Source: Citrus sinensis
Taxonomy: Eukaryota > Streptophyta > Magnoliopsida > Sapindales > Rutaceae
Reading direction: 5' to 3'
Length of the DNA: 64,000 nucleotides
Assembly (NCBI RefSeq): GCF_022201045.2
Contig: NC_068563.1
Location: 3,844,001-3,908,000 of the forward strand
The notes beneath the pieces are model-generated. The model was not told the DNA's origin, made no database searches, and was given only the letters and a program-made list of their open reading frames with translations. Position 1 is the stretch's first letter, and the number at the start of each line of letters is the position of its first letter. Positions 1-10,009 of this stretch are shown here, one piece after another. A program made the translations under genes and the position numbers.

Positions 1-527
1 CTATAGGCGAAAACAGAAGAAAAGTATTTTATTAGTAATATGAGGATTACAGATATTGTAATATTTTGGCTCACTACCCAGAACCCCAATACACCTAATT
101 TTTTACTCACTAGAAACAAGAGCTTTATAATTTTAAGCCTTTAAAATTACTCAAGCTCCCTACTTTCTCTCTCACGAATTTTTTGGATGCCAAAACGAAA
201 TGGGGAGCTCTCCCTTTTTATAGCTAAAATTGGCTATTAAAATATATTTTTTTTCCACCTCCATTATCTTCTTCATTTTTCTTTTTCCTTCTTCAAAAAA
301 ACGTTGTTGCCAAATTCTATTTTTTCTTCTTCTTTCTTTTTGTCTTTGTTCAAATTTGGCAGCGTCAACTCTTCCTTTTTCTTCTTCCTTGTTTTCTTTG
401 GGCGGCACCTTTCCCCTTTAATATTTGTTGTTTCAAAGTTTCTTCATTCTTCTAGATTGGTGGTTGTCCAAGCCAATTTGAATTTGGCTTGTTAAAGCCA
501 CCAGCTTTGTCAGCCATTATTTTGACA
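1..527 (-). repeat. 3' LTR of copia-1, truncated by window start
   Basis: This aligns with 3245-3773 along its whole length, including the shared end TTTGACA at 521-527 (TGTCAAA as LTR start on the minus strand). About 115 bp of the LTR should lie left of position 1. A purine tract on the minus strand at 528-541 (ending AAGTGGGAGAA) directly precedes the LTR start and is the likely second-strand primer. Confidence 0.9.
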
Positions 528-541
528 TTCTCCCACTTGGA
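528..541 (-). other. Polypurine tract of copia-1
   Basis: On the minus strand the bases just before the 3' LTR read CCAAGTGGGAGAA. A purine-rich run in this position primes plus-strand DNA synthesis in LTR retrotransposons. Confidence 0.75.
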
Positions 542-603
542 GATTTGATTGAGGATCAATCAATCTCCACACCATCCTTTTTGTTTCGCCATTGTCATAC
601 TGT

Positions 604-2923
604 TTACGTCTCTGCTAAGCCACAAGAGGATCTACTCCATACAAACTTGTCAGTATTGATTGGCTTGGTCATAACATCTGCTAGGTTATCTTTCGTATGG
701 ATTTTATGTAAATCCACACTTCCGTCTTCTACTACTTCTTGAACAAAGTGATATTGTACCCTTATGTGCTTTCTCTTGAAATGAAAGACTGGATTTCTTG
801 TAATGTGCAAGGCACTCTGACTGTCACAATACACAAAAATTTTCTCTTGTTTGTGCCCGAGTTCCTCCAATAACCTTTGTATCCAAATAACTTCTTTGCA
901 AGCTTTTGTAGCCGCCGTGTATTCTGCTTTTGTTGTAGATAAAGTCACAACGGTTTGCATTTTTGAAACCCAGCTTACAGCTCCTCCCGCAAGTGTAAAC
1001 ACATAGCTAATAGTGGATTTCCTTTTATCAAGGGCTCTTGTAAAATTTGAATCCACGTAACCCTTGATAGTAAATTCTAATCCTCCATAACATAATGCAA
1101 CATTAGAGGTTCCTCTAATGTATCTCAGAATCCTCTTCACAATTTTCCCATGATGTCCACTAGGATTTGCCATGTGTCGACTAATTACTCCCACTGCTTG
1201 TGCAATGTCTGGTCTAGTACATATCATAGCGAACATCAAACTTCCAACTGCTGATGCATATGGTATTGGAGACATCTCCTGCCTCTCTGCTTCATTGATA
1301 AGACACATACTTGAAGATAATTTGAAATTAATAGAAAGTGGGGTAGAAATTGGCTTACAATCGTGCATGTTAAAGCGTCGCAAGATTTTCTTCAAGTAGT
1401 TCTTCTGAGAAGTCAAATCTTCCTGTTATTTCGATCTTGGTAAATTTGCATCCTTAGAATCTTGTTTGCTGGTCTTAAGTCCTTTATTTCAAACTCCTTA
1501 GTCAATTGTGCCTTCAATTCTTGGACTTGATCTTTGTTCGAGCTTGCTACCAACATGTCATCCACGTATAACAGCAAAATGATGAGATCATTATCTTCAA
1601 ACCTCTTGTAATATGAACAATGGTTTGAACTGAGTCTGTTGTATCCAAGCCTCATGATGAAGGAATCAAGTTTCTTATACCAACACCTCGGTGCATGTTT
1701 GAGACTGTATAGAGATTTGTTCAACTTGCAAACCAAGTTCTCCATTCCTATTTCAGCAAAACTAGCTGGTTGGAGCATATATATTTCTTCTTCAAGTTCT
1801 CCATGAAGAAATGCAGTTTTCACATCTAACTGCTCAAGATGCAAGTCAAATGTAGCACATATCGCCAAGACTACTCTGACTATTGTAAGTCGAACCACTA
1901 AAGAAAATATCTCATTAAAATCAATACATTCTTTCCGAGCATATCATTTCACTACAAATCTTGCACGATACCGCTCTACTTGGTCATTGCTATCACATTT
2001 AATCTTATAAACCCATTTGTTACCAATGATTTTTCTTCCGCGTGGTAGTGGTACAAGTTCCCATGTTTTGTTATTGTGTATAGCCTCAATTTCTTCCTAT
2101 ATTGTTGTCTTCCACAAAGCAACATTAGAGTTGTTTAAAGCTTCATGGAAAGTTGATGGCTCTTCATCCTCTATTAGAAGACATTATGCAACATTGATCT
2201 ATGTGACATACTTCGAGTGCCACGCTGGTGGTTGTCTTTTATGAGTTGACTGACGAACTTCTGAAGCCTCGGACTCGACTTGTTCTTTTTCCTCGTGCTC
2301 TGGTGCTAATTCAGAAGAATCTAAATCTTCTTTTTCCAGATTATTTTTCACATATATTGGTACAGTCTCTGACTTTTCTTTTACAGTGCTATCATCTTCA
2401 TTTCTCTTTTACAGTTCATCTTCTACAAAGATAACATATCTGCTGATGATAATCTTGTGGGTAGTGGGGTCCCACAAACGATACCTCTTTACTATATCAG
2501 CATACCCCAAGAAGATACACCTCATAAATTTGGATATAACTTTGTTCTTTTTTGGGCATTGTACATTACATACACAGGACATCCAAATGCATGTAGGTAA
2601 GAGTAATCAGCTGACTTTCCAATCCACATCTCCATCGGTGTCTTCAATTCAATTACCGTGGATGGTGACCGATTTACTAAATAACAAGCAGTTTTAGTTG
2701 CTTCTACCTAGAATGAATTAGGTAGACCAGCAGTTTTTAACATAACTCTTATCATTTCTGTAAGAGTTCTATTCATCTGCTCTGCTACTCCATTTTGTTG
2801 AGGAGTATATGCCATTGTGAACTGCCTCTGAATATTATTTTTCCTCAATAGATGTTTTATCTTCATTTTCTACAACGAAAAATTAGTTTCGTTGAACTTC
2901 TTAATTTCGTATTTTGCCGCCAT
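604..2923 (-). pseudogene. copia-1 gag/pol remnant: gag N-terminus fused to integrase C-part, RT, RNase H
   Basis: Reading on the minus strand, a gag start at 2923 gives MAAKYEIKKFNETNFSL, then an in-frame TAG where copia gags normally have Trp, then KMKIKHLLRKNN. That runs straight into integrase sequence (TPQQNGVAEQMNRTL, about 2800-2760). The gag remainder, protease and first integrase half are deleted at about 2830-2840. Integrase C-terminal sequence is recognisable but broken to about 2000. Reverse transcriptase (1898-1413) keeps the catalytic YVDD. It ends in a TGA that replaces the usual Trp codon, followed by a one-base frameshift. RNase H and the connection domain (1416-604) form a clean 270-codon stretch with the ADAD-like VDSN and CDSQSA motifs. 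Only truncated products could be made. Confidence 0.9.
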
Positions 2924-2980
2924 CGCTTTTCACCACAAACTAACTTTGATAAGATCGGTTCCCACTGTTTCAAGTGAGCA

Positions 2981-3087
2981 GTACCGTATATGTAAATACT
3001 ACCGTATATGTGAACAATACCATATACGTGAATATCACTGTATACGTGAATAGTATCGTATACATGAATAGTACTTTTACGTAAACA
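2981..3087. repeat. 18-bp tandem repeat in copia-1 untranslated leader
   Basis: Five 18-bp units (2981, 2999, 3017, 3035, 3053) and a 17-bp sixth unit carry a common core like GTATACGTGAATA with one to four differences each. The array lies between the primer-binding site and the gag start, in the element's transcribed leader. It is a short minisatellite and has no coding role, although it creates a repetitive peptide in one frame. Confidence 0.85.
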
Positions 3088-3111
3088 GTACCCTGACTCC
3101 AAAGAATACAA

Positions 3112-3129
3112 CCAGTAACTCTGATACCA
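3112..3129 (-). other. Primer-binding site of copia-1
   Basis: On the minus strand this reads TGGTATCAGAGTTACTGG, starting one base after the 5' LTR end. TGGTATCAGAG is complementary to the 3' end of plant initiator methionine tRNA, the usual primer for Ty1/copia elements. Confidence 0.88.
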
Positions 3130-3130
3130 C

Positions 3131-3773
3131 TGTTCGAAAATTAGTGGGTGACGCAGGACCACAACTAAAATGAAATTAGAAGAAAACATAAAGAACAAGC
3201 AGAAAAAGGACACCTTGAAATTACATAGTTCAGCTTTTAACCTACGTTCACGAGAAAAGATAGAAGAAAAATATTTTACAAGTGATATAAGGATTACAAG
3301 TATTGTAAAGTCTCACTACCCAGAACTCTAATACACCTAATCTTTTACTCACTAGGCTCACATGAGTTTTATAATTTTAAGCCTTTAAAATTACTCAAGC
3401 TCCATTCTTTCTCTCTCACGAATTTTTTGGATGCCAAAATGAAATGGGGAGCTCTCCCTTTTTATAGCCAAAATTGGCTATTAAATTATAAATTTTGTCT
3501 CACCGCCATTTTCTTCTTCATTCTTCTTTTTCCTTCTTCAAAAAAATGCTGCTGCCAAATTCTATTTTTTCTTCTTATTTCTTTTTGTCTTTGTTCAAAT
3601 TTGGCAGCTTTAACTCTTCCTTTTTTCTTCTTCCTTGTTTTCTTTGGGCGGCACCTTTCCCTTTCAATATTTACTGCTTCAAAGTTTATTCATTCTTCTA
3701 GATTGGTGGCTGTCGAAGTCAATTTGAATTTGGCTTATTAAAGCCACCGACTTTGTCAGCCATTATTTTGACA
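3131..3773 (-). repeat. 5' LTR of copia-1 (643 bp)
   Basis: It reads TGTTCG...TTTGACA on the plus strand, so it has TG/CA ends in both orientations. It aligns with 1-527. It contains the element's promoter: a TATAAAAAGGG motif on the minus strand at 3456-3466, with the counterpart near 213-224 in the other copy. Confidence 0.9.
3456..3466 (-). promoter_or_regulatory. TATA box in copia-1 5' LTR
   Basis: The minus strand reads GCTATAAAAAGGG. The motif is conserved in the other LTR and is correctly oriented to transcribe the internal region. Confidence 0.6.
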
Positions 3774-4051
3774 CACATAGCTTAAAATTGGTATTTATCC
3801 TTATGGCACGCTGCTTTTTATTTATTTTGCGGAGTTTGAGCATGAAATTTTAAGAGTTAGAATTCGGATGTGGGGCTTTGATAATTTAACTTTAACAATT
3901 TTTGGTCGCTGCTAAGAAAGGGCTTTATATTATTGTAGAATTGTGAGAAGAGTTTGACAAATGATATCGACCATAGCGTGTTTGAAGACAATCAAATCCA
4001 TTTATAAAGTTGGTTAAATTTTCGACGCTAATTTACATGAGAAGAAATTAT
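3774..4051. other. Spacer between copia-1 and the Tat-like composite
   Basis: About 280 bp of AT-rich sequence. No open frame, RNA gene or repeat end is recognised. The gypsy-type LTR homology begins close to 4052, but the exact junction is blurred. Confidence 0.4.
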
Positions 4052-4600
4052 TGATTACGTATATGGTGTAAAAAGACAAGTTACATCAGCTCAAGGAAAA
4101 AGTCATTGGGTCGCATGTTCTAGCTCGATCAGCGGTCAGTGAAGAGATTAGAATCAGGTCGCATTAGTTTTGTCTCGTACCTCATATTGTTGGGTTTTTA
4201 CTTAAAAGTACGTTCGTAACGTATGAGCACGATTTGATATAATAATTAAAGCGATCGTACGTTACAATAGTAGCGCAGTAATTACACAAACGAATGTATT
4301 CACTCTTGCATTTAAATGACGCATTCAATTGGATAACGGTCGTACATTGAAGATCAATTGATACTTGAATTGTCTATAAGAAAGGAGAAAGATCCTGAAA
4401 GGGGGGTCTTTTTGGTGGTTCAAAATACTGAAATTACAAGTGTGTGAGATATCATTTTTTTTTCAGATAAAAGCCCAATAACTAACTTGAGCGTCGAAAG
4501 GTTAAACGCCGAAAAAATGCGGCACCCCTGACTGTATTCTGTGGTTGCAGATTATTGAAAGCGTCAGTACAATTCAAATTCTATTACAGCAACAAGAGAC
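4052..4600 (+). repeat. LTR1 of Tat-like relic, left part
   Basis: Aligns with 18222-18719 from the segment GTGTAAAAAGACAAGTTACA onward. It contains a 49-bp stretch (about 4215-4263) absent from LTR3. It is interrupted after GAGAC (4596-4600) by copia-2. The first bases do not match TGTTTAGGG of LTR3 well, so the exact start is approximate. Confidence 0.75.
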
Positions 4601-6149
4601 TGTTGGGGAAAAATTAGGTTTTTAATTTTTTTTTATAAAACCTTTTAAGGACTGCTCTCATATAATATATAAGAATTTGTATTCTAGAAATCGTACCTTG
4701 AAAATCCGAGTTGGCTTTTTCCGCTGAAGTGATTTAGGCTCTTAGATTACGATCCGCCACCACCATTCTTGTTAGATCACAATCCGTCACCACGACGCTT
4801 GTTAAATCACGAACTGTCACCAATGATCTTCCAGGTTATGACTCAGGTTCGATCTGCACTTGACGTGTGAGCGCCTTTATCACTACTAAAGCAACTAGCA
4901 CGAGAAAATTTTTCTCTCAACAATAGAGAGAAAAATCTTATTCTCCGATCTGTATAAAGTTACTACTCCCTTTTTTTCTTTAGAGAAAAATAAGCCTTTT
5001 ATATCACCCTTTAGTGAAAACCCTAGACTCCAAATAATAAAAAAAAAACCCACGTTATTTGCTTTTTCAATAGGGGACCCACCTTGTAAAATAACATAAG
5101 GCCCCTTACACAAAAGCTAATTAAATGGAGTCTCCCACTAAATGATATATTTAGGCTTTTGACCCAAATAGCTAGTTATCTTACTTATTAGTCCAGTATA
5201 GGTGCAATCAATTAAATGAGCTAACCCGGGGATCATTTGAGAACATACAATAGTGGCTACAATAATTAAGCCTGTAATTAAACTAGCCCAATTATTTAAT
5301 TCTAAATCTACTCCACTAAAAGATTGGAAATGACTTCCATAATTGTATGTTTGAATAATAATTCGTCCCAAGCCACATTGATTTCTTTACTGCACAATCC
5401 TTTGTATCACATCGTTAATTAAATTGATATCTCAGCTGTCCAATCAATTTAATAACATTTTATTCCTTGATCCTTACTGGTTTTCTCTAATGATCATTTT
5501 CAACATACTAAATATGTTGACACACTCTGACCAGAGAATTCTATGATCAAGTGCCGAAAACCTATCAAGAGATGTGTTGTACAAATTCTATATTGTTAAT
5601 CCATAACTCCAATACTCATAATTGCTCTCACTAAGATACCGGGTAATCTTGACCACAAGGATGTGTCGTGCCCATTGGTAACTCAAATGGAATAACAATT
5701 ACAATCATGAAATCATTATTAACTCAAGATTAAGATTACAGTAAAATCAACGCCTATGAGATTTAATAAGTCTGACAGTTATTACAAAGTTAATTAAATC
5801 TCATATGTGATCCTGTTCAATGTAGTCGTACTACATCAATAAATTCATACATGATTAAGACAAATCATTCAATGAATTTATTACAGTCTATACCTAAATA
5901 AAGTGCCTAACTTTATTTATCAACTGCGAACTAAATTTATCTAATCATAAGATAACTTGTATTTATGTCTTCTGTGAATCCACATGGTGATCACATAAAT
6001 ACATATAACATGATTAAATGGACTTTAATACAAATATTAATGCAATTAAGATATTTGAATAAAATACCTCATATATTTTATTAATCAGAAAAATTATTTA
6101 TTACAATTAAATAAACACATATGCTTTTAAAGAGCATATTTTCCCTATA
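4601..6149 (-). repeat. 3' LTR of copia-2
   Basis: Starts TGTTGGGGAAAAATTAGG like the right LTR and aligns with it throughout. The inner end reads TTTTCCCTATA instead of TTTTCCCAACA, so its terminal CA has mutated. The minus-strand bases just outside (GTAGGAGAT at 6150-6158) are a likely polypurine tract. Confidence 0.92.
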
Positions 6150-6260
6150 ATCTCCTACTAGCTTTCAAAGCATATTTGGCATCTCACGCATGCCCATGGA
6201 TTCTAAGTGCAAGTTAAAAGGTTTCCCAGGTATGGCCTTAGTAAAAGGATCTGCCAAGTT

Positions 6261-7700
6261 CTACTGTGACGCAATCTGAGTAACCTCCACATTATCTCTC
6301 TGCACTATATCCCTTATAAGATGATACTTCCTCTCAATATGTTTTTGTTTCTTGTGGTTCCTTAGTTCCTTAGATTGAGCTACTGCACCACTATTATCGC
6401 AAAATAGTTGCAGGGGTGCAGTTACAGCAGGTACCACCTCAAGATCTTGTAGGAACTTGCGGAGCCACAGCTTCTTTTGCAGCTTCGGATGCAGCCACAT
6501 ATTCAGCTTCAGTTGTGGAGTCTGCGATACAAGATTGTTTCACACTCTTCCAACTAATAGCTCCACTTCCCAATGTCAACACATAGCCGGAAGTTGATTT
6601 TCTAGAATCCTTATTTGACATAAAGTTAGAATCAGTATAACCCACTGGAATGAGTTCATCACCAAAATACACAAGCATATAATTTTTAGTTCTTTTCAGA
6701 TACTTCATTATATGCTTGACCACAATCCAGTGTTCAGGTCCAGGATTAGATTGATATCTACTAACCATCCCTACTGCAAAACAGATGTCTGGCCTAGTGC
6801 AAAGCATGGCATACATAAGACTTCCCACAGCTTCTGCATAGGGAACTTGTCTCATTCTCTCTATCTCTTTAGATATTTTAGGTGATTGATCCTTAGAGAA
6901 TGTAATTCTATGTCTGAATGGTAATAAACCAGTCTTGAAATTTTTCATGCTAAATCTAGCCAATATCTTATCAATATAGACCGCTTGAGACAAGGCTAAA
7001 GTTTTATTCTTCCGGTCTCGTAGTAACTTGATACCAAGAATATAACTTGTCTCTCCCAGGTCTTTCATATCAAATTGTTTTGCTAACCAAATCTTTATTG
7101 TAGTCAATACTCCTATATCATTTCCAATCTGGAGAATATTGTCTACACAAAGAATTAGGAAGGCTACAAATTTTCCTTGAATTTTCTTGTACACACATGG
7201 TTCATCAATGTTCTGAATGAATCCAAGCGATTTAATCGCTTGATCAAATCTGATGTTCTATGACCGGGATGCTTGCTTCAATCCATAAATGGATCTCTTC
7301 AACTTACATACCATGTGTTTTTGGCCTTTTTTGTATAAATCCATCTGGTTGCTGCATGTAGATGTTTTTCTTCAAGATGCCTGTTAAGAAATGCAGTATT
7401 GACATGCATTTTCCAAATTTCATAATCTAGCACTGCAGTAATGGAGAGCAGAATCCTCATGGATTTAAGCATAGCAACCGGAGAAAATGTTTCCTCATAA
7501 TCGATTCCTTCTTTCTGAGTAAACCCTTCGGCTACTAATCTTGCTTTAAATGTTTCCACCCTTCCGTCTACTCCTCTTTTTCTCTTGTAAATCCACTTGC
7601 ACCCTATAGGTTTTACCCCATTTGGTGCCTCTACAAGTTCCCAGACTTTATTGGAATACATAGATTCCATTTCTTGATTCATGGCCTTTTTCTAAATTCA
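6261..7700 (-). pseudogene. copia-2 reverse transcriptase / RNase H relic
   Basis: 7682-7299 encodes the RT start (GCKWIYKRKRGVDGRVETFK, ARLVAEGFTQKEGIDYEETF). A frameshift region 7299-7195 still shows CKLKRSIYGLKQASRS. 7194-6439 gives the rest of RT and the connection, with typical VGSLMYAMLCTRPDI and DSRKSTSGYV motifs. The usual LLLYVDDILLIGN active site reads LILCVDNILQIGN, so the tyrosine and the second catalytic aspartate of YVDD are replaced. Another frameshift at about 6450-6500 moves the final RNase H part (LFCDNSGAVAQSKELRNHKK) into a different frame, ending at 6261. The enzyme is certainly inactive. Confidence 0.92.
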
Positions 7701-8269
7701 ATATCTCTATCTATTAGAGCTTCGTTGTAACTAGTGGGATCTTGTACATGTTCATCTGAGATAGCCGTATATGTTTCTCCCAAAAGCATGTATCTCATAG
7801 GTAACCTAATTACCCTCCCACTACGACGAGGTTCTAAAAGTGATGGTTGTTCAAGGATAATCCTGTGCTCACCAGCTGGTTGTTGCTGTTCTTTCTGTTC
7901 TATAACAGGTGTTGAAAGACGATCATCAACCTGATCTCTTTTATTTCTCTAGTTTTACCTTACTCTTAGGTTATAAGTCATTATATAGTCTTCCTCAAAG
8001 AAAGTAAAAAATATTTCTATAAATACATTCCTATCTTGAGGACTATAATTTAGACTTTCCTTTATTTCTTTAAGATACCTAAAACATGCAAGTTTCTGAA
8101 CACGAATCCATCTTCTCTATCTCTGATTCTAGTAGAAATACTAGTAAACTCCAAATACAAATGTGTTTCAAATCATGTTTGTGACTTTTTCATAATTTCT
8201 TGGAGTAGTAGACACCGAGATAGATGAAACTAAGTTCAATAAACTTTGTAGTTTTAAATATTAGTATCT

Positions 8270-8645
8270 GGAATCAAAAAGGTAAATGATAAACCACTTA
8301 ATATATATCTTGTCTTATCCAAAAGAATCTTGTTTCTCCATTTAATTACACTATTGTATCATAGTGTTCATTGACAACCAAATAGTGCTTGAATTCTCCA
8401 TAGAGATATTCTTTATTTCGATCATATCGAAGTTCTTTTATATTCCTGTCTAATTGCTTCTATCTTATCCACGTACTCTTTTGAATTTCAAAAGCAATGG
8501 AATCATGACGCATTTAGACAAACATAAATTAAAATGAATATTCATCAACAAGATTGATAGAATACTCATAACCTCTTATAACATATAAACTGATTAGTCC
8601 GTATACATTTGTATGCGCTAAATCACCAAATACAATGTTATGCTT
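8270..8645 (-). pseudogene. copia-2 integrase core relic
   Basis: Conceptual minus-strand translation gives FGDLAHTNVYGLISLYVIRG, then YEYSINLVDEYSF, a stop, and MRHDSIAFEIQ. After another stop comes LDRNIKELRYDRNKEYLYGE. These match the copia integrase core around the first two catalytic acidic residues (canonical DDYSRYGYVYLMRHKSEAFE and LRSDRGGEYLSGEF). A frameshifted WRNKILLDKTRYILSG near 8330-8280 corresponds to the third (ERRNRTLLD), with the catalytic Glu lost. Flanking stretches 7701-8269 and 8646-9199 should hold the integrase C-terminus, protease and the integrase zinc domain, but I could not recognise them. Confidence 0.78.
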
Positions 8646-9199
8646 TTAGCTCTAAACGTGCATCCTCGTCATATTACTTTTCTAAATAAGATTTATAGAG
8701 TTACAATGATCAATCTTAATAGGCCAACAAGTCTATCATTAATCATTTTCTTAAAATCTTATTATAGTTTATATGACTTAATCATAAATATCATAGGTAA
8801 TTTTAGTTTGAAGAAACATTTCTTTTCTTAGATAAATGCATATACTCTTTATCATTATATCTTGCTTTGAATAGATCAATGGACTTATATGATATAAATT
8901 GTCTTTATAAATAACCAATAATAAACAGAGGATAAAAAAATATCAGTGTACTCCTGTTTATTAAAACAATTCACCGAAATTAAATTCCTCTAATATTTAG
9001 AAAAATAAAGACAAATATCAAAACTTTAAGTCTTGTAAAATTGATCTAGTCTTTCAATTGATATAAACTAGCATGTCATCAACTGCTGTTTGAAGCTTTC
9101 TTCACTTAATCTCTTGGTTTCCTGAAAACCAAATAAATGAATTACAAACAAAATTAGTTATCTTAGAATTCATTATTGTATGAATCAATAGAAATCTGA

Positions 9200-10009
9200 A
9201 CTAATTAGAAAGCTTAAAGATTTCCTATACCTGATTTTAATAATCTTAGGACAATCTTTCTTTTAGTGACCCTTTTGTCCACATTTGTAACACTTCCCTT
9301 TTGGCTTGCCACTCCTTTTAGTGGACAGTTTGCCGATCCCAACTCTTGTTTGCTCATTCTTGTCTTTCGACTTAAGCCTTGAAGAGAATCCTTTTTCAGG
9401 AAATTTTCTGCTATGATAAAATTCTTCTATAGCATGTAGTTCGTGCATTAATTCAATTAAGGTCATATCTTTATTGTTTAAGATATAACTGACCTTAAAC
9501 TCTTTGAATGTATCAGGTAAAGATTCAATCACAATGTTAATTTTTTATTTATCATTGATTTGAACACCATGAATCTCTACCTCATTCAAATAGTCCATCA
9601 TTTTAAAGACATGATCACGAACTCTTGTGCCCTTCCCCATTTTATTGTTCATAATTCCTTTCAGCGCTGCTTGTCTCGCAGAGCGAGTACTCTGCCCGAA
9701 CATCTGTTGGAGACTATCCATTATTTCAGTGGCAGTCTCCAAGTTCTGATGTTTGGTCTGCAGAATATTAGAAATCGAGGCTAAAATGTAGCACTTTGTC
9801 ATTTCATTGGCCTTTTGCAATTTCTTATAAAGCCTCCTCTGATTTCTATGAGCATCATCCGCTGGAACTGGGGGGCATGGCTGGGTTAAGACATATTTAT
9901 AATTTTCAGCAGTCAAGACAATGAATAGATTTCTTTTCCAATCTATATAGTTCTCTCCAGTGAGTTTGTTTTGACTCAGAATAATAGTAAGTGGACTCAG
10001 GGAAGACAT
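9200..10009 (-). pseudogene. copia-2 gag relic
   Basis: A start at 10009 opens a UBN2-type copia gag (LTGENYIDWKRNLFIVLTAE). It runs to a TAA near 9545 and resumes in the same frame to a second in-frame stop near 9263. The second stop falls inside the zinc knuckle: CYKCGQKGH, stop, KKDC, so one residue of the CX2CX4HX4C motif has become a stop. Apart from the two stops the frame is intact, which indicates fairly modest decay of gag. Confidence 0.9.

Larger units (their letters stand above)
1..3773 (-). mobile_element. copia-1: internally deleted Ty1/copia LTR retrotransposon
   Basis: Two copies of one LTR (1-527, cut by the window edge, and 3131-3773) bracket about 2.6 kb of internal sequence on the minus strand. 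The complete LTR begins TG and ends CA. A primer-binding site complementary to initiator Met-tRNA abuts the right LTR, and a purine-rich tract abuts the left LTR. So the right LTR is the 5' LTR and the element reads right to left. The domain order integrase, reverse transcriptase, RNase H is Ty1/copia. Most of gag, all of protease and the N-terminal half of integrase are missing, and the reading frame has stops and a frameshift. It cannot move on its own. The outer target duplication cannot be tested because the left end is outside the window. Confidence 0.93.

Noticed and set aside
2981..3087. Regularly spaced repeats resembling a CRISPR array
   Set aside because: Units are contiguous with no unique spacers, in plant DNA inside a retrotransposon leader.
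2863..3213. 116-codon minus frame with a repetitive HVY pattern
   Set aside because: Produced by the 18-bp tandem repeat in the copia-1 leader and LTR; not a gene.
5138..5371. 77-codon minus frame repeated at 12359-12592
   Set aside because: It lies in both LTRs of copia-2; LTR sequence, not a gene.
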